Made by a program: the position numbers and the translations under genes. From the NCBI RefSeq assembly GCF_004005495.1, contig NZ_RZYA01000001.1, positions 186,001-250,000 on the forward strand: a stretch of 64,000 bases of DNA. Direction: 5' to 3'. The stretch is from Streptomyces antnestii (GTDB lineage: Bacteria; Actinomycetota; Actinomycetes; Streptomycetales; Streptomycetaceae). This document shows, in pieces, positions 51,857 through 61,695 of the stretch. The notes beneath the pieces were generated by a model. It was not told the origin of the DNA. It searched no databases and saw only the letters and a program-made list of their open reading frames with translations. How positions within the stretch are numbered: the first letter of the stretch is position 1; each line of letters begins with the position of its first letter.

Positions 51857-52534
51857 CTAGGACTTCTGCGGGCCCCGGCGCTGAGGCAGCGACACCACGG
51901 ACGCGTCCCCCGCGCCCGCCGGCGGCAGCCCCGCGATCTGGCTGAGCAGATCGCACCAGGCCGCCAGATGCGAGGCCGTGTCCGGCACCCCGCCAAGACC
52001 CTCACGCGGTGTCCACGACGCCCGGATCTCGATCTGCGACGCCGGTGGCCGGTCGCCGAGCCCGCCGAAGTAGTGCGAACCCGCCCGCGTCACCGTCCCG
52101 CTCGGCTCCCCGTACGACAGGCCACGCCCCTCGAGCGCCCCCGTCAGCCATGACCAGCAGACCTCGGGGAGCAGCGGGTCGGCCGCCATCTCCGGCTCCA
52201 GTTCCGCCCGCACCAGCGTCACCAGACGGAACGTCCCGTGCCACGCGTCGTGCCCCGCCGGATCGTGCAGCAGCACGAGACGTCCGTCCGCGAGGTCGTC
52301 GTCGCCGTCCACCACCGCGGCCTCCAGCGCGTACGCGTAGGGCGCGAGGCGCTGGGGCGGCTTGACCTGGTCCACCTCGATCTCCGGGCGCAGCCGTGCG
52401 CCCCGAAGAGCCTCGACCGCCGCACGGAACGGCGGTGGAGCCGCGTCCACCGGATCCTTCGTCTTACGCCCCTCCCGCTCCGATTCAGTCATTCCCTCAG
52501 CGCCGTCCGACAGTCGTCCCTCAGCCGCAGCCAT
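51857..52534 (-). CDS. DUF3000 family protein
   Basis: 225 residues with the DUF3000 pattern: PFRAAVEALRGARLRPEIEVDQVKPPQRLAPYAYALEA, GRLVLLHDPAGHDAWHGTFRLVTLVRAELEPEMAADPLLPEVCWSWL, then SHYFGGLGDRPPASQIEIRASWTP. The family is restricted to actinobacteria and has no known function. It is divergent from hemE with a 110-bp shared promoter region; this pairing is conserved, but a haem role is unproven. Confidence 0.9.
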   Translation of the reverse strand: MAAAEGRLSDGAEGMTESEREGRKTKDPVDAAPPPFRAAVEALRGARLRPEIEVDQVKPPQRLAPYAYALEAAVVDGDDDLADGRLVLLHDPAGHDAWHGTFRLVTLVRAELEPEMAADPLLPEVCWSWLTGALEGRGLSYGEPSGTVTRAGSHYFGGLGDRPPASQIEIRASWTPREGLGGVPDTASHLAAWCDLLSQIAGLPPAGAGDASVVSLPQRRGPQKS

Positions 52535-52644
52535 GCGGGGAAGATTAAGGGGAACGCGGCCTTCGCGCAGGGTAAGACACCCGGCACCCCCGCGCCGATG
52601 TCCCCGCGCCCGGCGCCGTTCGTACCCGTGCGAGACTTTCCGAC

Positions 52645-53712
52645 GTGAGTGCCAACCTCGGCCCCTCGGGCCAGCAGCCGACAGCGACGTACGATTCCGC
52701 CTTCCTCAAGGCGTGCCGGCGTGAGCCGGTGCCGCACACCCCGGTGTGGTTCATGAGGCAGGCCGGTCGCTCGCTGCCCGAGTACCTCAAGGTGCGCGAG
52801 GGCATCCCGATGCTCGAGTCGTGCGCGATGCCCGAGCTCGTCGCCGAGATCACGATGCAGCCCGTGCGCCGCCACCACGTCGACGCGGCCGTCTACTACA
52901 GCGACATCGTCGTGCCGCTCAAGGCCATCGGCATCGACCTCGACATCAAGCCCGGCATCGGGCCCGTCGTCGAGCAGCCGATCCGTTCGCGTGCCGACCT
53001 CGCGCGTCTTCGCGACCTCACGCCCGAGGACGTCTGGTACGTCACCGAGGCCATCGGCCTGCTGACCGCCGAGCTCGGCTCCACGCCGCTCATCGGCTTC
53101 GCCGGCGCGCCCTTCACCCTCGCGAGCTACCTCATCGAGGGCGGGCCGTCCAAGAACCACGAGCACACCAAGGCCCTCATGTACGGCGACCCGCAGCTGT
53201 GGGCCGACCTGCTCGACCGCCTCGCCGAGATCACCTCCGCCTTCCTGAAGGTGCAGATCGATGCGGGCGCCTCGGCCGTCCAGGTCTTCGACTCGTGGGT
53301 CGGCGCGCTCGCCCCCGCCGACTACCGCCGCTCCGTCATGCCCGCCTCGTCCAAGGTGTTCAAGGCCGTCGAGGAGTCCGGCGTGCCGCGCATCCACTTC
53401 GGTGTCGGCACCGGCGAACTGCTCGGGCTCATGGGCGAGGCCGGCGCCGACGTGGTCGGCGTCGACTGGCGCGTGCCGCTCGACGAGGCCGCGCGCCGCG
53501 TCGGCCCCGGCAAGGCGCTCCAGGGCAACCTCGACCCGGCGGTCCTCTTCTCCACGCAGGAGGCGGTGGAGGCCAAGACGGACGAGGTCCTGGCCGCGGC
53601 GAAGGGCCTTGAGGGGCACGTCTTCAACCTGGGCCACGGAGTGCCCCCGACGACGGACCCGGACGCGCTGACGCGCCTCGTGGAGTACGTCCACGCGAAG
53701 ACGGCGGTCTGA
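52645..53712 (+). CDS. hemE: Uroporphyrinogen decarboxylase
   Basis: 355 residues, full length. It converts uroporphyrinogen III to coproporphyrinogen III in haem synthesis. Catalytic and substrate-binding motifs: PVWFMRQAGRSLPEYLKVRE (conserved Arg pair), AAVYYSDIVVPL (Asp), GFAGAPFTLASYLIEGG, and the C-terminal FNLGHGVPPTTDPD. GTG 52645 is the start; no strong ribosome-binding site is seen, so a leaderless or short-leader mRNA is possible. It belongs with hemG/cgoX and hemQ/chdC about 4 kb downstream. Confidence 0.96.
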   Translation: MSANLGPSGQQPTATYDSAFLKACRREPVPHTPVWFMRQAGRSLPEYLKVREGIPMLESCAMPELVAEITMQPVRRHHVDAAVYYSDIVVPLKAIGIDLDIKPGIGPVVEQPIRSRADLARLRDLTPEDVWYVTEAIGLLTAELGSTPLIGFAGAPFTLASYLIEGGPSKNHEHTKALMYGDPQLWADLLDRLAEITSAFLKVQIDAGASAVQVFDSWVGALAPADYRRSVMPASSKVFKAVEESGVPRIHFGVGTGELLGLMGEAGADVVGVDWRVPLDEAARRVGPGKALQGNLDPAVLFSTQEAVEAKTDEVLAAAKGLEGHVFNLGHGVPPTTDPDALTRLVEYVHAKTAV

Positions 53713-53725
53713 GGGCGCAGGACAT

Positions 53726-53761
53726 GACGATGCCGCCGCCGGGACAGGCGGCGGCAACGTC
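53726..53761. terminator. Bidirectional terminator between hemE and the RTX-like gene
   Basis: GACGATGCCGCCGCC (53726-53740) pairs with 53747-53761 with one mismatch; loop GGGACA. It lies between convergent genes. Confidence 0.85.
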
Positions 53762-53769
53762 GTGACGCG

Positions 53770-54195
53770 TCAGGCCTCGCAGTTGACGGGCGGGTTGCCG
53801 CCGGCCACCCGGCACACGTCGAGCCCGGTCCCGCCGTTCACGATGCCCAGGTTGAAGCCGGTGCGGATGAAGTCGCTCTCGCTCTCGCCCAGGACCTGGC
53901 CGGTCGGCGAGACGCTGTTCGTCTGGATGTAGTCGGAGCCGCTGCCGCCGCGGACAGTGCCGGCGACATTGCCGGTTTGGATGAAGTCGTTGCCGCCGAG
54001 GCCGTTGACCGTGTCGCCGGCGTTGACCGTCGAACACTGGATGAAGTCGCTGCCCGGTGTTCCGGTCACGTTCGAGCCGGTGACGGGGATCCCGTTGACC
54101 GAGCAGTTGGTGGCGGCCTGGGCGGGGGAGCTCAGGGCGATCGGGGCGATGACGAGTGAGGCGGCGCAGAGGGCGCGCGCAATGTTTCTGATCAT
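53770..54195 (-). CDS. Small secreted protein with RTX-like Gly-Asp repeats
   Basis: 141 residues. Signal peptide at about 1-28 (RALCAASLVIAPIALSSPAQA). The mature part has about four imperfect repeats of the RTX/haemolysin-type pattern: GTPGSDFIQCS, GLGGNDFIQTG, GGSGSDYIQTN, GESESDFIRTG and GGTGLDVCRV. Such nonapeptides bind calcium in beta-rolls, but here they are spaced about 23 residues apart, so a standard roll is doubtful. Four Cys residues may form disulfides. Function unknown. Confidence 0.78.
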   Translation of the reverse strand: MIRNIARALCAASLVIAPIALSSPAQAATNCSVNGIPVTGSNVTGTPGSDFIQCSTVNAGDTVNGLGGNDFIQTGNVAGTVRGGSGSDYIQTNSVSPTGQVLGESESDFIRTGFNLGIVNGGTGLDVCRVAGGNPPVNCEA

Positions 54196-54261
54196 ATGGC
54201 CAGTGACACATGGTCACGAAGCCTTCGCAATTCGTCACCACGGGTCACTGGTCCGCCTGGG

Positions 54262-55644
54262 TCAGCCCGCCGCCCGGACGGCTGTCACGGCCTTGCGGGC
54301 CGCCACGAGCACCGGGTCCCACACCGGTGAGAACGGCGGGGCGTAGCCCAGGTCGAGCGCCGTCATCCGGTCCACCGTCATCCCCGCCGTCAGCGCGACC
54401 GCCGCGACGTCGACCCGCTTCGCCGCTCCCTCGCGCCCGACGATCTGGACGCCGAGCAGCTTGCCCGTACGGCGTTCGGCGATCATCTTCACCGTCATGT
54501 CGGCCGCGCCGGGGTAGTAGCGGGCCCGGCTGGTCGACGAGATCGTGGCGGTCACGAACTGGAGACCGGCCCGCCGCGCGTCCTTCTCGCGCAGGCCGGT
54601 GCGCGCGATCTCCAGGTCGCACACCTTGCTCACCGCCGTCCCGACGACGCCCGGGAACGTCGCGTAACCGCCGCCCGCGTTCGTACCGATGACCTGCCCG
54701 TGCTTGTTGGCGTGCGTGCCGAGCGCGATGTGGCGCTCGCGGCCGGACACCAGGTCGAGGACCTCCACACAGTCGCCGCCCGACCAGATGTTCTCGTGGC
54801 CGCGCACCCGCATCGCGAGGTCGGTGAGGAGCCCGCCGCGGTCGCCCAGCGGGAGCCCGGCGGCGCGGGCGAGAGACGTCTCGGGGCGGACGCCGATGCC
54901 GAGGACCACGACATCCGCCGGGTACTCGGCGGACGTCGTCGCCACCGCCCGCACCCGCCCGTCCGCACCCGTGAGGATCTTGGTGACCTCGGCGTCGTCG
55001 ACCATGGTGATGCCCAGGCCCGTCATCGCCTCGTGCACCAGGCGGCCCATGTCCGGGTCGAGCGTCGACATGGGCTCGGCGCCGCGGTTGACGACGGTGA
55101 CCTCGTACCCGCGGTTGATCAGCGCCTCCGCCATCTCCACGCCGATGTAGCCCGCGCCGACCACGACGGCACGGCGGCCCCGCGTCGCCGAGAGCGTGTC
55201 GAGCAGTGCCTGCCCGTCGTCGAGGGTCTGCACGCCGTGCACCCCCGGCGCGTCGATCCCGGGAATCCGCGGCCGCACCGGCCGGGCCCCGGTCGCGATC
55301 ACGAGCTTGTCGTACGACGTCCAGGCCTCCGCCCCGGTGTCGAGCTCACGCGCCCTCACCCGGCCGCCCTCGATGTCGAGTTCGGTCACCTCCGTGCGCA
55401 TCCGCAGGTCGATGTCGCGCGCCCGGTGCTCCTCGGGCGAGCGCGCGATCAGCTCCTCGCGCTCGGCGACGTCGCCACCCACCCAGTACGGGATGCCGCA
55501 CGCCGAGTACGAGGAGAAGTGCCCGCGCTCGAAGGCCACGATCTCCAGCTCGTCGGGGCCGCGCATCCTGCGGGCCTGCGACGCGGCGGACATGCCCGCC
55601 GCGTCGCCGCCGATGACCACCAGTCGCTCACGTGAAGGGCTCAT
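54262..55644 (-). CDS. CoA-disulfide-reductase-like FAD/NAD oxidoreductase
   Basis: 460 residues of the pyridine nucleotide-disulfide oxidoreductase family. FAD motif VVIGGDAAGMSAASQARR (about 9-26), single redox Cys49 in FSSYSACGIPYWVGG, NAD motif VVVGAGYIGVEMAEALINRG, second FAD motif NIWSGGDCVEV, and the dimerisation domain at the C-terminus. The lone Cys is as in CoA-disulfide reductases, NADH oxidases and peroxidases. Streptomyces uses mycothiol, so the true substrate is uncertain. ATG 55644 is chosen; GTG 55653 is 9 bp upstream. It lies 27 bp after a DUF4349 lipoprotein gene. Confidence 0.88.
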   Translation of the reverse strand: MSPSRERLVVIGGDAAGMSAASQARRMRGPDELEIVAFERGHFSSYSACGIPYWVGGDVAEREELIARSPEEHRARDIDLRMRTEVTELDIEGGRVRARELDTGAEAWTSYDKLVIATGARPVRPRIPGIDAPGVHGVQTLDDGQALLDTLSATRGRRAVVVGAGYIGVEMAEALINRGYEVTVVNRGAEPMSTLDPDMGRLVHEAMTGLGITMVDDAEVTKILTGADGRVRAVATTSAEYPADVVVLGIGVRPETSLARAAGLPLGDRGGLLTDLAMRVRGHENIWSGGDCVEVLDLVSGRERHIALGTHANKHGQVIGTNAGGGYATFPGVVGTAVSKVCDLEIARTGLREKDARRAGLQFVTATISSTSRARYYPGAADMTVKMIAERRTGKLLGVQIVGREGAAKRVDVAAVALTAGMTVDRMTALDLGYAPPFSPVWDPVLVAARKAVTAVRAAG

Positions 55645-55671
55645 ACGCACCAAACTACGTGGGCGCCCCCG

Positions 55672-56664
55672 TCACTCGTCCCCGCCCCGCTCCCTCGCCG
55701 CAGGATGCACCGGCAGCGCGCCGGACGCCGTCCCCTGCGGCGGCACGGCGGCAGCGGCCCGGCGCGGCATCCTCGGCCGTACGAGGCGCAGCCAGAGGAA
55801 GGCCAGCAGGCCGCCCACCGCGGCGAACGGCAGGACCGCGCCGATGACCACCGCGAGCCAGCGCAGCATCGTCACGAACGCGTGCCAGCCGCCCGAGACC
55901 GCGTCGGTGAACCCCGGCTCCTCGTCCTTCTTCTCCGCCTTCTTCACCGGCGTCTCGGTCAGCGACAGCGTGATCGTCGCCAGGCTCGTCCGGTCCTTGA
56001 GGGACGCCTGCTGCGCGAGCAGCGCCTCCAGGTCGGACTCGCGGGTGCTCAACTCCCCTTCCAGGGCGACCACATCGCTCAGCTTCGTCGCCTTGTCCAT
56101 CAGCTCCCGCACGCGCGCCACGCTCGCCCGCTGCGACCTGACGCGGCTCTCCACGTCGACGACCTGGTCCGTGACGTCCTGCGCCTTCACGTTCCGGTCG
56201 ATGAGCCTGCCCGCGCCGGAGAGGTCCGCGAGCACCTGCTCGTAGCGCTCCTGCGGGACGCGCAGGACGACCCGGGAACGCTCGTGTCCCGTGTCGTCGC
56301 GGTCGGTCGACTCGTCGCCGACGATGCCGCCCGCGTCCTCGGCCGCCGCACGGGCCCGCTCGAGCGCCCGCGGCACGTCCTTGACCTGCACGGTGAGCGT
56401 CGCGGTGCGGATGATGTGGACGCCGGTGAGCCGGGGTGCCTGCCGCTTGGCCGCGTCCGGGCTGCCGTTCGCCTGTCCGCCGCCCGCCCCCTGCGCGTTG
56501 CCGCGGTCCTCCGCTGCCGCCTTGCCGTCGGCCCTGCTCGCGCTCGCGTCCCCGCCGCCGGACGCGCCGCTGCACCCGGTGAGCGCGAGCGTCGCGGTGA
56601 GCAGTACGGCGCCGAGCGCCTGGACGGAGCGGCGCCCCGGCCGCGGTGTGCTGGATGCCTGCAT
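55672..56664 (-). CDS. DUF4349 domain lipoprotein
   Basis: 330 residues. Signal peptide with lipobox ALTGC (Cys about residue 31). After a low-complexity linker, the DUF4349 domain (about 80-275) includes IIRTATLTVQVKDVPRALERARAAAEDAGGIV, VVLRVPQERYEQVLADLSGAG and a coiled coil (VTDQVVDVESRVRSQRASVARVRELMDKA), followed by one TM (about 283-306) and a basic tail. Family members sit at the cell surface with unknown function. ATG 56664 has GGGGGT upstream. It is divergent from hemG. Confidence 0.88.
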   Translation of the reverse strand: MQASSTPRPGRRSVQALGAVLLTATLALTGCSGASGGGDASASRADGKAAAEDRGNAQGAGGGQANGSPDAAKRQAPRLTGVHIIRTATLTVQVKDVPRALERARAAAEDAGGIVGDESTDRDDTGHERSRVVLRVPQERYEQVLADLSGAGRLIDRNVKAQDVTDQVVDVESRVRSQRASVARVRELMDKATKLSDVVALEGELSTRESDLEALLAQQASLKDRTSLATITLSLTETPVKKAEKKDEEPGFTDAVSGGWHAFVTMLRWLAVVIGAVLPFAAVGGLLAFLWLRLVRPRMPRRAAAAVPPQGTASGALPVHPAARERGGDE

Positions 56665-56823
56665 CGACGTACCCCCGAAGGTTGGGTTGAGTGGGACGGA
56701 TGGGCCTTCGCCACGGATGGCCCTTCGCCGCCTCCTTTGACGGCCGGGAGGCCCCTTTCGGTGGTTGCCGCGCGGTCCCGATGCGGTCACGGTCGGGACT
56801 CGCCGCAATGAGACAGTGGGGGC

Positions 56824-58290
56824 ATGCGCGAAGCGGACACAGGGACGGGAACGGGACAGGCGCCCAGGGCGGTCGTCATCGGCGGAGGCATCGCGGGGCT
56901 CGCCGCGGCTCACCGATTGCTCGGCACCGGCGCGCACGTCACCGTGCTGGAGGCCTCGGGGCGGCTCGGCGGCAAGCTGCGCGCCGGCGAGATCGCCGGC
57001 GTACGGGTCGACCTCGGCGCCGAGTCGATGCTGGCCCGGCGCCCCGAAGCCGTGGCTCTCGCCCGCGAGGTGGGGCTCGCCGACCGGCTGCAGCCGCCGA
57101 GTACGGCCACGGCCTCGCTCTGGACCCGGGGCGCGCTGCGCCCGATGCCCAAGGGCCATGTGATGGGCGTCCCCGGCACCGCCGCCGCACTCTCCGGAGT
57201 CCTGTCCGACGAGGGCCTGGCCCGCATCGAACGGGACCGCGACCTGCCGGCCACCGAGTTCGGCGACGACGTCGCGGTCGGCGCGTACGTGGCCGAGCGG
57301 CTCGGCCGCGAGGTCGTCGACCGGCTCGTGGAGCCGCTGCTCGGCGGGGTGTACGCGGGCGACGCGTACCGCATCTCGATGCGCAGCGCCGTTCCCCAGC
57401 TCTTCGAGGCGGCCCGCGCGCACCGCTCGCTGACCGAGGCCGTCCGCGCCATCCAGGAGCGCGCGGCGCAGAGCCGGCAGACGGGCCCGGTCTTCATGGG
57501 CATCGAGGGCGGCATCGGGACGCTTCCGCTCGCCGTCGCCGACTCGATCCGCGCGCGCGGCGGCGAGATCCTCCTCGACAGCCCCGCGCACGAGCTGCGC
57601 CGCACCCCCGACGGCTGGCAGGTCAGGGCCGACGACCGGATCATCGAGGCCGACGCCGTCGTCCTCGCCGTGCCCGCGCAGAAGGCGGCCTGGCTCCTCG
57701 ACACCGAGTCGCCGGCCGCCGCCGCCGAGCTGCGTGCCGTCGAGTACGCCTCGATGGCCCTGATCACCCTTGCGTTCCGGCGCGGCGAGGCGAACCTGCC
57801 CGAGGGCTCCGGCTTCCTCGTGCCGCCCGTCGACGGCCACACCATCAAGGCGTCCACGTTCGCCTCGCACAAGTGGGGCTGGATCGCGGCCGAGGACCCG
57901 GACCTGGTCGTCGTACGCACCTCCGTCGGCCGCCACCGGGACGAGAAGGACCTCGCGCGGGACGACGACGGGCTCGTCGCCGTCTCCCGCCACGACCTGC
58001 GCGAGGCCACCGGCCTGACCGCCGAGCCCGTCGCCACGCGGGTCACGCGCTGGCACGAGGGCCTGCCCCAGTACCCCGTCGGCCACCACGCGCGCGTGGC
58101 CCGCATCCGTGGCCACGTCGCCAAGGTCCCGGGCCTCGCCGTGTGCGGAGCGGCGTACGACGGGGTCGGCATCCCCGCCTGCATCGCGAGCGCCTACGCC
58201 GCGGTCGACCAGCTCGGCGGCGATCTGACCGGCCTGGACGAACTGACCGCCCACCCGGTGCAGAGTCTGCACGGCGGCGCGGGAGAATAG
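56824..58290 (+). CDS. hemG: Protoporphyrinogen/coproporphyrinogen oxidase
   Basis: 488 residues of the HemY/CgoX family (named hemG or cgoX in actinobacteria). FAD motif [17 protein letters not shown] (about 15-31), [28 protein letters not shown], and the C-terminal FAD-contact [29 protein letters not shown]. With HemQ immediately downstream (4-bp gap) it fits the coproporphyrin-dependent route, where it oxidises coproporphyrinogen III to coproporphyrin III. No hemH is in the window. Confidence 0.94.
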   Translation: MREADTGTGTGQAPRAVVIGGGIAGLAAAHRLLGTGAHVTVLEASGRLGGKLRAGEIAGVRVDLGAESMLARRPEAVALAREVGLADRLQPPSTATASLWTRGALRPMPKGHVMGVPGTAAALSGVLSDEGLARIERDRDLPATEFGDDVAVGAYVAERLGREVVDRLVEPLLGGVYAGDAYRISMRSAVPQLFEAARAHRSLTEAVRAIQERAAQSRQTGPVFMGIEGGIGTLPLAVADSIRARGGEILLDSPAHELRRTPDGWQVRADDRIIEADAVVLAVPAQKAAWLLDTESPAAAAELRAVEYASMALITLAFRRGEANLPEGSGFLVPPVDGHTIKASTFASHKWGWIAAEDPDLVVVRTSVGRHRDEKDLARDDDGLVAVSRHDLREATGLTAEPVATRVTRWHEGLPQYPVGHHARVARIRGHVAKVPGLAVCGAAYDGVGIPACIASAYAAVDQLGGDLTGLDELTAHPVQSLHGGAGE

Positions 58291-58294
58291 ATCC

Positions 58295-59014
58295 ATGAGT
58301 GACGACGCCCCCGCCAAGATCCCGAACGCCGGCAAGATGGCCAAGGACCTCAACGAGGTCATCCGCTACACCCTGTGGTCCGTCTTCAAGCTCCGAGACG
58401 TCCTCCCCGAGGACCGCACGGGCTACGCGGACGAGGTCCAGGAGCTCTTCGACCAGCTCTCCGCCAAGGACGTGACGATCCGCGGCACGTACGACCTGTC
58501 GGGCCTGCGCGCCGACGCCGACCTCATGATCTGGTGGCACGCGGAGACCGCCGACCAGCTCCAGGAGGCGTACAACCTCTTCCGCCGCACGAAGCTCGGC
58601 CGCGCCCTGGAGCCGGTCTGGTCGAACATGGCGCTGCACCGCCCCGCCGAGTTCAACCGCTCGCACATCCCGGCGTTCCTCGCCGACGAGACGGCCCGCG
58701 ACTACGTGAGCGTCTACCCCTTCGTGCGCTCCTACGACTGGTACCTGCTGCCCGACGTGGACCGCCGCCGCATGCTCGCGGACCACGGCAAGATGGCCCG
58801 TGGCTACCCGGACGTGCGCGCCAACACGGTCGCCTCGTTCTCGCTGGGCGACTACGAGTGGATCCTCGCCTTCGAGGCCGACGAGCTGCACCGCATCGTC
58901 GACCTGATGCGTCACCTGCGTGCCTCCGAGGCCCGGATGCACGTCCGCGAGGAGGTCCCGTTCTACACGGGCCGCCGCAAGAGCGTCGCCGAACTGGTCG
59001 CGGGTCTCGCCTAG
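58295..59014 (+). CDS. hemQ: Coproheme decarboxylase (HemQ/ChdC)
   Basis: 239 residues of the chlorite-dismutase-like family. It decarboxylates coproheme to haem b in the coproporphyrin-dependent pathway. Expected features are present: catalytic Tyr in [16 protein letters not shown], the proximal haem-ligand His region [21 protein letters not shown], and [33 protein letters not shown]. It is cotranscribed with hemG and followed by a strong bidirectional terminator. Confidence 0.95.
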   Translation: MSDDAPAKIPNAGKMAKDLNEVIRYTLWSVFKLRDVLPEDRTGYADEVQELFDQLSAKDVTIRGTYDLSGLRADADLMIWWHAETADQLQEAYNLFRRTKLGRALEPVWSNMALHRPAEFNRSHIPAFLADETARDYVSVYPFVRSYDWYLLPDVDRRRMLADHGKMARGYPDVRANTVASFSLGDYEWILAFEADELHRIVDLMRHLRASEARMHVREEVPFYTGRRKSVAELVAGLA

Positions 59015-59033
59015 TTCGCCGCGCGGTTCTTCG

Positions 59034-59078
59034 CGCGAAGGGGCCGGCCGGTCGTCGTGACCGGGCGGCCCCTTCGCG
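59034..59078. terminator. Bidirectional terminator between hemQ and the peptidase gene
   Basis: A stem of about 20 bp with one mismatch (CGCGAAGGGGCCG... at 59034 pairing to ...CGGCCCCTTCGCG ending 59078) with a 5-nt loop, between convergent genes. Confidence 0.85.
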
Positions 59079-59090
59079 TACGCGCCGCTG

Positions 59091-60713
59091 TCAGTTCGCG
59101 GCGAGCGGGGTCGGCTCGGGGTGCGGGGCGCAGCTCGCGGCGCCGGTCACCGGCACCCGCCCCTCCATCAGGTAGGCGTCGAGGTGGCCGTTGACGCACT
59201 TGTTGGGGCCGGCGGCGATGCCGTGGGTGCCCGCGCCCCGCTCGGTGACCAGGACCGAACCCTGAAGTCTGCGCCACAGCTCCCGTGCGCCCTCGTAGGG
59301 GGTGGCTGCGTCCCGCTCGGCGGCCAGGATCAGCGTCGGGGGCAGCGCGCCGGGCGCGGTCCGCACGTCGACGGGGCGCTGACGCGGGGCGGGCCAGTAC
59401 GCGCAGGGCAGGTTCATCCAGGCGTTGTCCCACGTCTCGAACGGGGCGCGCCGCGCGAGCCGCGTGTTGTCGCGGTCCCAGACGCGGAAGTCGGTGGGCC
59501 AGGCCGCGTCGTTGCACTCGACGGCCGTGTAGACGGCGGCGGCGTTCTCGTTCTCCGCGGCCGCCGCCTTCTGCGGCGCGGCCTGCTCGGTGAGCGGCTC
59601 GGGATCACCCTTCAGATACGCGGACAGCGCGGTCGCCCGCAACGCCCAGTAGTCGTCGTAGTACCCGACCTGCAGGAACGCGGTCTGGAGCTGGCCAGGG
59701 CCGACGGTGCCGCCCGCCGGCTTGCTCGCGAGCCGCGCCCGCACCTTCTCGTAGCTCTGCTGCACGTCGTCCGCGGTCGCGCCCAGGTGGTACGTCCTGT
59801 CGTGCTTGGCCACCCAGCGGCGGAAGTCCGCCCAGCGCCGCTCGAACGCCACCGACTGCGCGAGGTTGTTCGTGTACCAGATCCGCGTCGGGTCGGGGTT
59901 CACCGCCGAGTCGAAGACCATGCGGCGCACATGCGTGGGGAAGAGCGTCGCGTACACGGCCCCGTAGTAGGTGCCGTACGACGACCCCATGAAGTTCAGC
60001 CTCGGCTCACCGAGTGCGGCGCGCAGCACGTCCAGGTCGCGGGCGTTGTCGAGCGTCGTGTAGTGCCGCAGCGCGTCCCCGGCGTTCTTCGCGCACCCCT
60101 GCGCGTACGCCTTGGCCTCGGCGATCCGCTCCAGCTTGTACGAGGCGGAGGGGTGCGTCGGCGCCTGGGTCGGGGCATGCCCGAACCGCTTCGGGTCCTC
60201 GCAGGACAGCGGGGCGGACCGGCCGACGCCGCGCGGGGCGTAGCCGACGAGGTCGTACGCGGAGGCGATGCGCTTCCACTCCGGCATCAGGCCGACGAGC
60301 GGAAAGTACATGCCGGACGCGCCGGGGCCGCCGGGGTTGAAGACGAGCGCTCCCTGCCGGGCCACCGGTCTGCCGCCCTCCGGGGCCGTCCGGCCGGTGG
60401 CCTTCACACGGCTGACGGTCAGCCTGATCTGCTTGCCGTCGGGGTGCGCGTAGTCGAGGGGGACGGAGACCGTGCCGCACTTGATGTGGTTCGGGAGGCC
60501 CTCCGCCTTCGCGCACGGGCCGAAGCTGATCCCGGTGGCCGCTGCGCGGGCGGCGGCGACGGCGGTGCCGCGCAGGGCCGCGGAGTCGGGCGGCTGCGCG
60601 GTGTCGGCCCGGCCCGGGGCGGCGACGAGGGCGGTGAGGACCAGGGAACCGGCGGCGGCGTAGAAGGAGGAGGCGTAGCGGGAGGGGGTGTGGCGGGAGG
60701 GGGCTGCTCTCAC
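59091..60713 (-). CDS. Secreted alpha/beta-hydrolase, tripeptidyl aminopeptidase type
   Basis: 540 residues. Signal peptide at about 1-37 (SSFYAAAGSLVLTALVAAPGRA). Alpha/beta-hydrolase features: oxyanion loop FNPGGPGASG, nucleophile elbow MGSSYGTYYG (Ser about residue 243), Asp in AERDAATPYEGAREL and His in GAGTHGIAAG; the C-terminal TAP-like region is present. Close relatives are Streptomyces SlpD/SlpE-type mycelial proteinases that remove N-terminal tripeptides. GTG 60713 is the start; no good Shine-Dalgarno is seen. Confidence 0.9.
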   Translation of the reverse strand: MRAAPSRHTPSRYASSFYAAAGSLVLTALVAAPGRADTAQPPDSAALRGTAVAAARAAATGISFGPCAKAEGLPNHIKCGTVSVPLDYAHPDGKQIRLTVSRVKATGRTAPEGGRPVARQGALVFNPGGPGASGMYFPLVGLMPEWKRIASAYDLVGYAPRGVGRSAPLSCEDPKRFGHAPTQAPTHPSASYKLERIAEAKAYAQGCAKNAGDALRHYTTLDNARDLDVLRAALGEPRLNFMGSSYGTYYGAVYATLFPTHVRRMVFDSAVNPDPTRIWYTNNLAQSVAFERRWADFRRWVAKHDRTYHLGATADDVQQSYEKVRARLASKPAGGTVGPGQLQTAFLQVGYYDDYWALRATALSAYLKGDPEPLTEQAAPQKAAAAENENAAAVYTAVECNDAAWPTDFRVWDRDNTRLARRAPFETWDNAWMNLPCAYWPAPRQRPVDVRTAPGALPPTLILAAERDAATPYEGARELWRRLQGSVLVTERGAGTHGIAAGPNKCVNGHLDAYLMEGRVPVTGAASCAPHPEPTPLAAN

Positions 60714-60771
60714 AAAGGGGATACTTCGTGCGGCAGTTGGCGAAGTAAAGCACCGGCCTGCCGGTGTCGGC

Positions 60772-61539
60772 TCAATGACCCCGTTGCGCCGTCCCGAACG
60801 CCGAGCGCAGGGCTGCGTCGGGGACCGCGCGGACGCCGTGCACCGCGACCGCGGTGAGCAGTCCCGCCTCCCCGGTCGCGCGCACGGCCCTAGGTAGCGC
60901 GCCGATCAGCCGCTGCCCGGTGGGGGACGCCCAGCGGGTGTACGGATGCACCTCGAAGCGGGCGATCGCCAGACAGGCCAGCGTGAGGGCGAGCGGCAGC
61001 ACGAACCACGCGGCGATCAGCACCCCGTCACCCGGCGCCTGACCGGGCATCAGGAGCGCCACGCCGGCCAGCGTGACGACCGCGAGAGCCGCGGCCCGCA
61101 CCTGGCGGACGGCGCCCGCGACCCCGCTCCGCGCACCGTCGGGAACGGCGAGGCCCGCCGCGACGAGCCGGTCGGCGAGCGCCCGTACCGCGTCCGCCGC
61201 CGCCGTCGCCCGGCGGACCGCCCCTATCCGGGACTGCCCGTCCGGCCCGATGGCGCCGATCACCGACCGCTCGATGTCGTCACCGCCGACCGGATCGACC
61301 ACGGTCGCCCAGCCGGTGTGCGCGAGCAGCAGCCGCCGGCTGCGCGCCATCGAGACGAGGGTCAGGTCGGCCACCCGGTACGGGCCGCCCGACAGGAACG
61401 CGGCCTCGTACAGCGTCAGCTCGTGCGTGCCGCCGCCGGCCGGCTCGCTCTCCGCGGCGTGCACCGCGGCGAGGCAGAGGCGCGCGCAGGAGAGGAAGGC
61501 CGCGGCGCAGGCCATGAGCAGGAACAGGAGCCAGAACAT
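60772..61539 (-). CDS. TIGR04222-domain membrane protein
   Basis: 255 residues. N-terminal membrane segment (FWLLFLLMACAAAFLSCARLC), then the TIGR04222 core: HELTLYEAAFLSGGPYRVADLTLVSMARSRRLLL, VDPVGGDDIERSVIGAI, and two or so further TM segments (LAVVTLAGVALLM; GVLIAAWFVLPLALTLACLAI). Many TIGR04222 proteins end in a Gly/Cys-rich tail; this one ends in GTAQRGH and lacks it. It follows the DUF692 gene on the same strand, a recurrent pairing in actinobacteria. Its role is unknown. Confidence 0.85.
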   Translation of the reverse strand: MFWLLFLLMACAAAFLSCARLCLAAVHAAESEPAGGGTHELTLYEAAFLSGGPYRVADLTLVSMARSRRLLLAHTGWATVVDPVGGDDIERSVIGAIGPDGQSRIGAVRRATAAADAVRALADRLVAAGLAVPDGARSGVAGAVRQVRAAALAVVTLAGVALLMPGQAPGDGVLIAAWFVLPLALTLACLAIARFEVHPYTRWASPTGQRLIGALPRAVRATGEAGLLTAVAVHGVRAVPDAALRSAFGTAQRGH

Positions 61540-61659
61540 GGGGTTTATCTATGTCACGTGTTCGGGTGGCCGCCACGGCAATTCCATGATGTGGACAGAG
61601 CGTTGTCGGTATGTGACGTTCCGTTTCGTTTCGCTTCGTGGCTCCGTGCGGGCCGTCAC

Positions 61660-61695
61660 GCTGGTGTCAGAGCTGGCGTCAGTGTCGGCGTCATG
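61660..61695. repeat. Three imperfect 12-bp tandem repeats at the DUF692 stop
   Basis: GCTGGTGTCAGA, GCTGGCGTCAGT and GTCGGCGTCATG lie head to tail at 61660-61695; the last overlaps the DUF692 stop codon. No role is evident. Confidence 0.5.
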
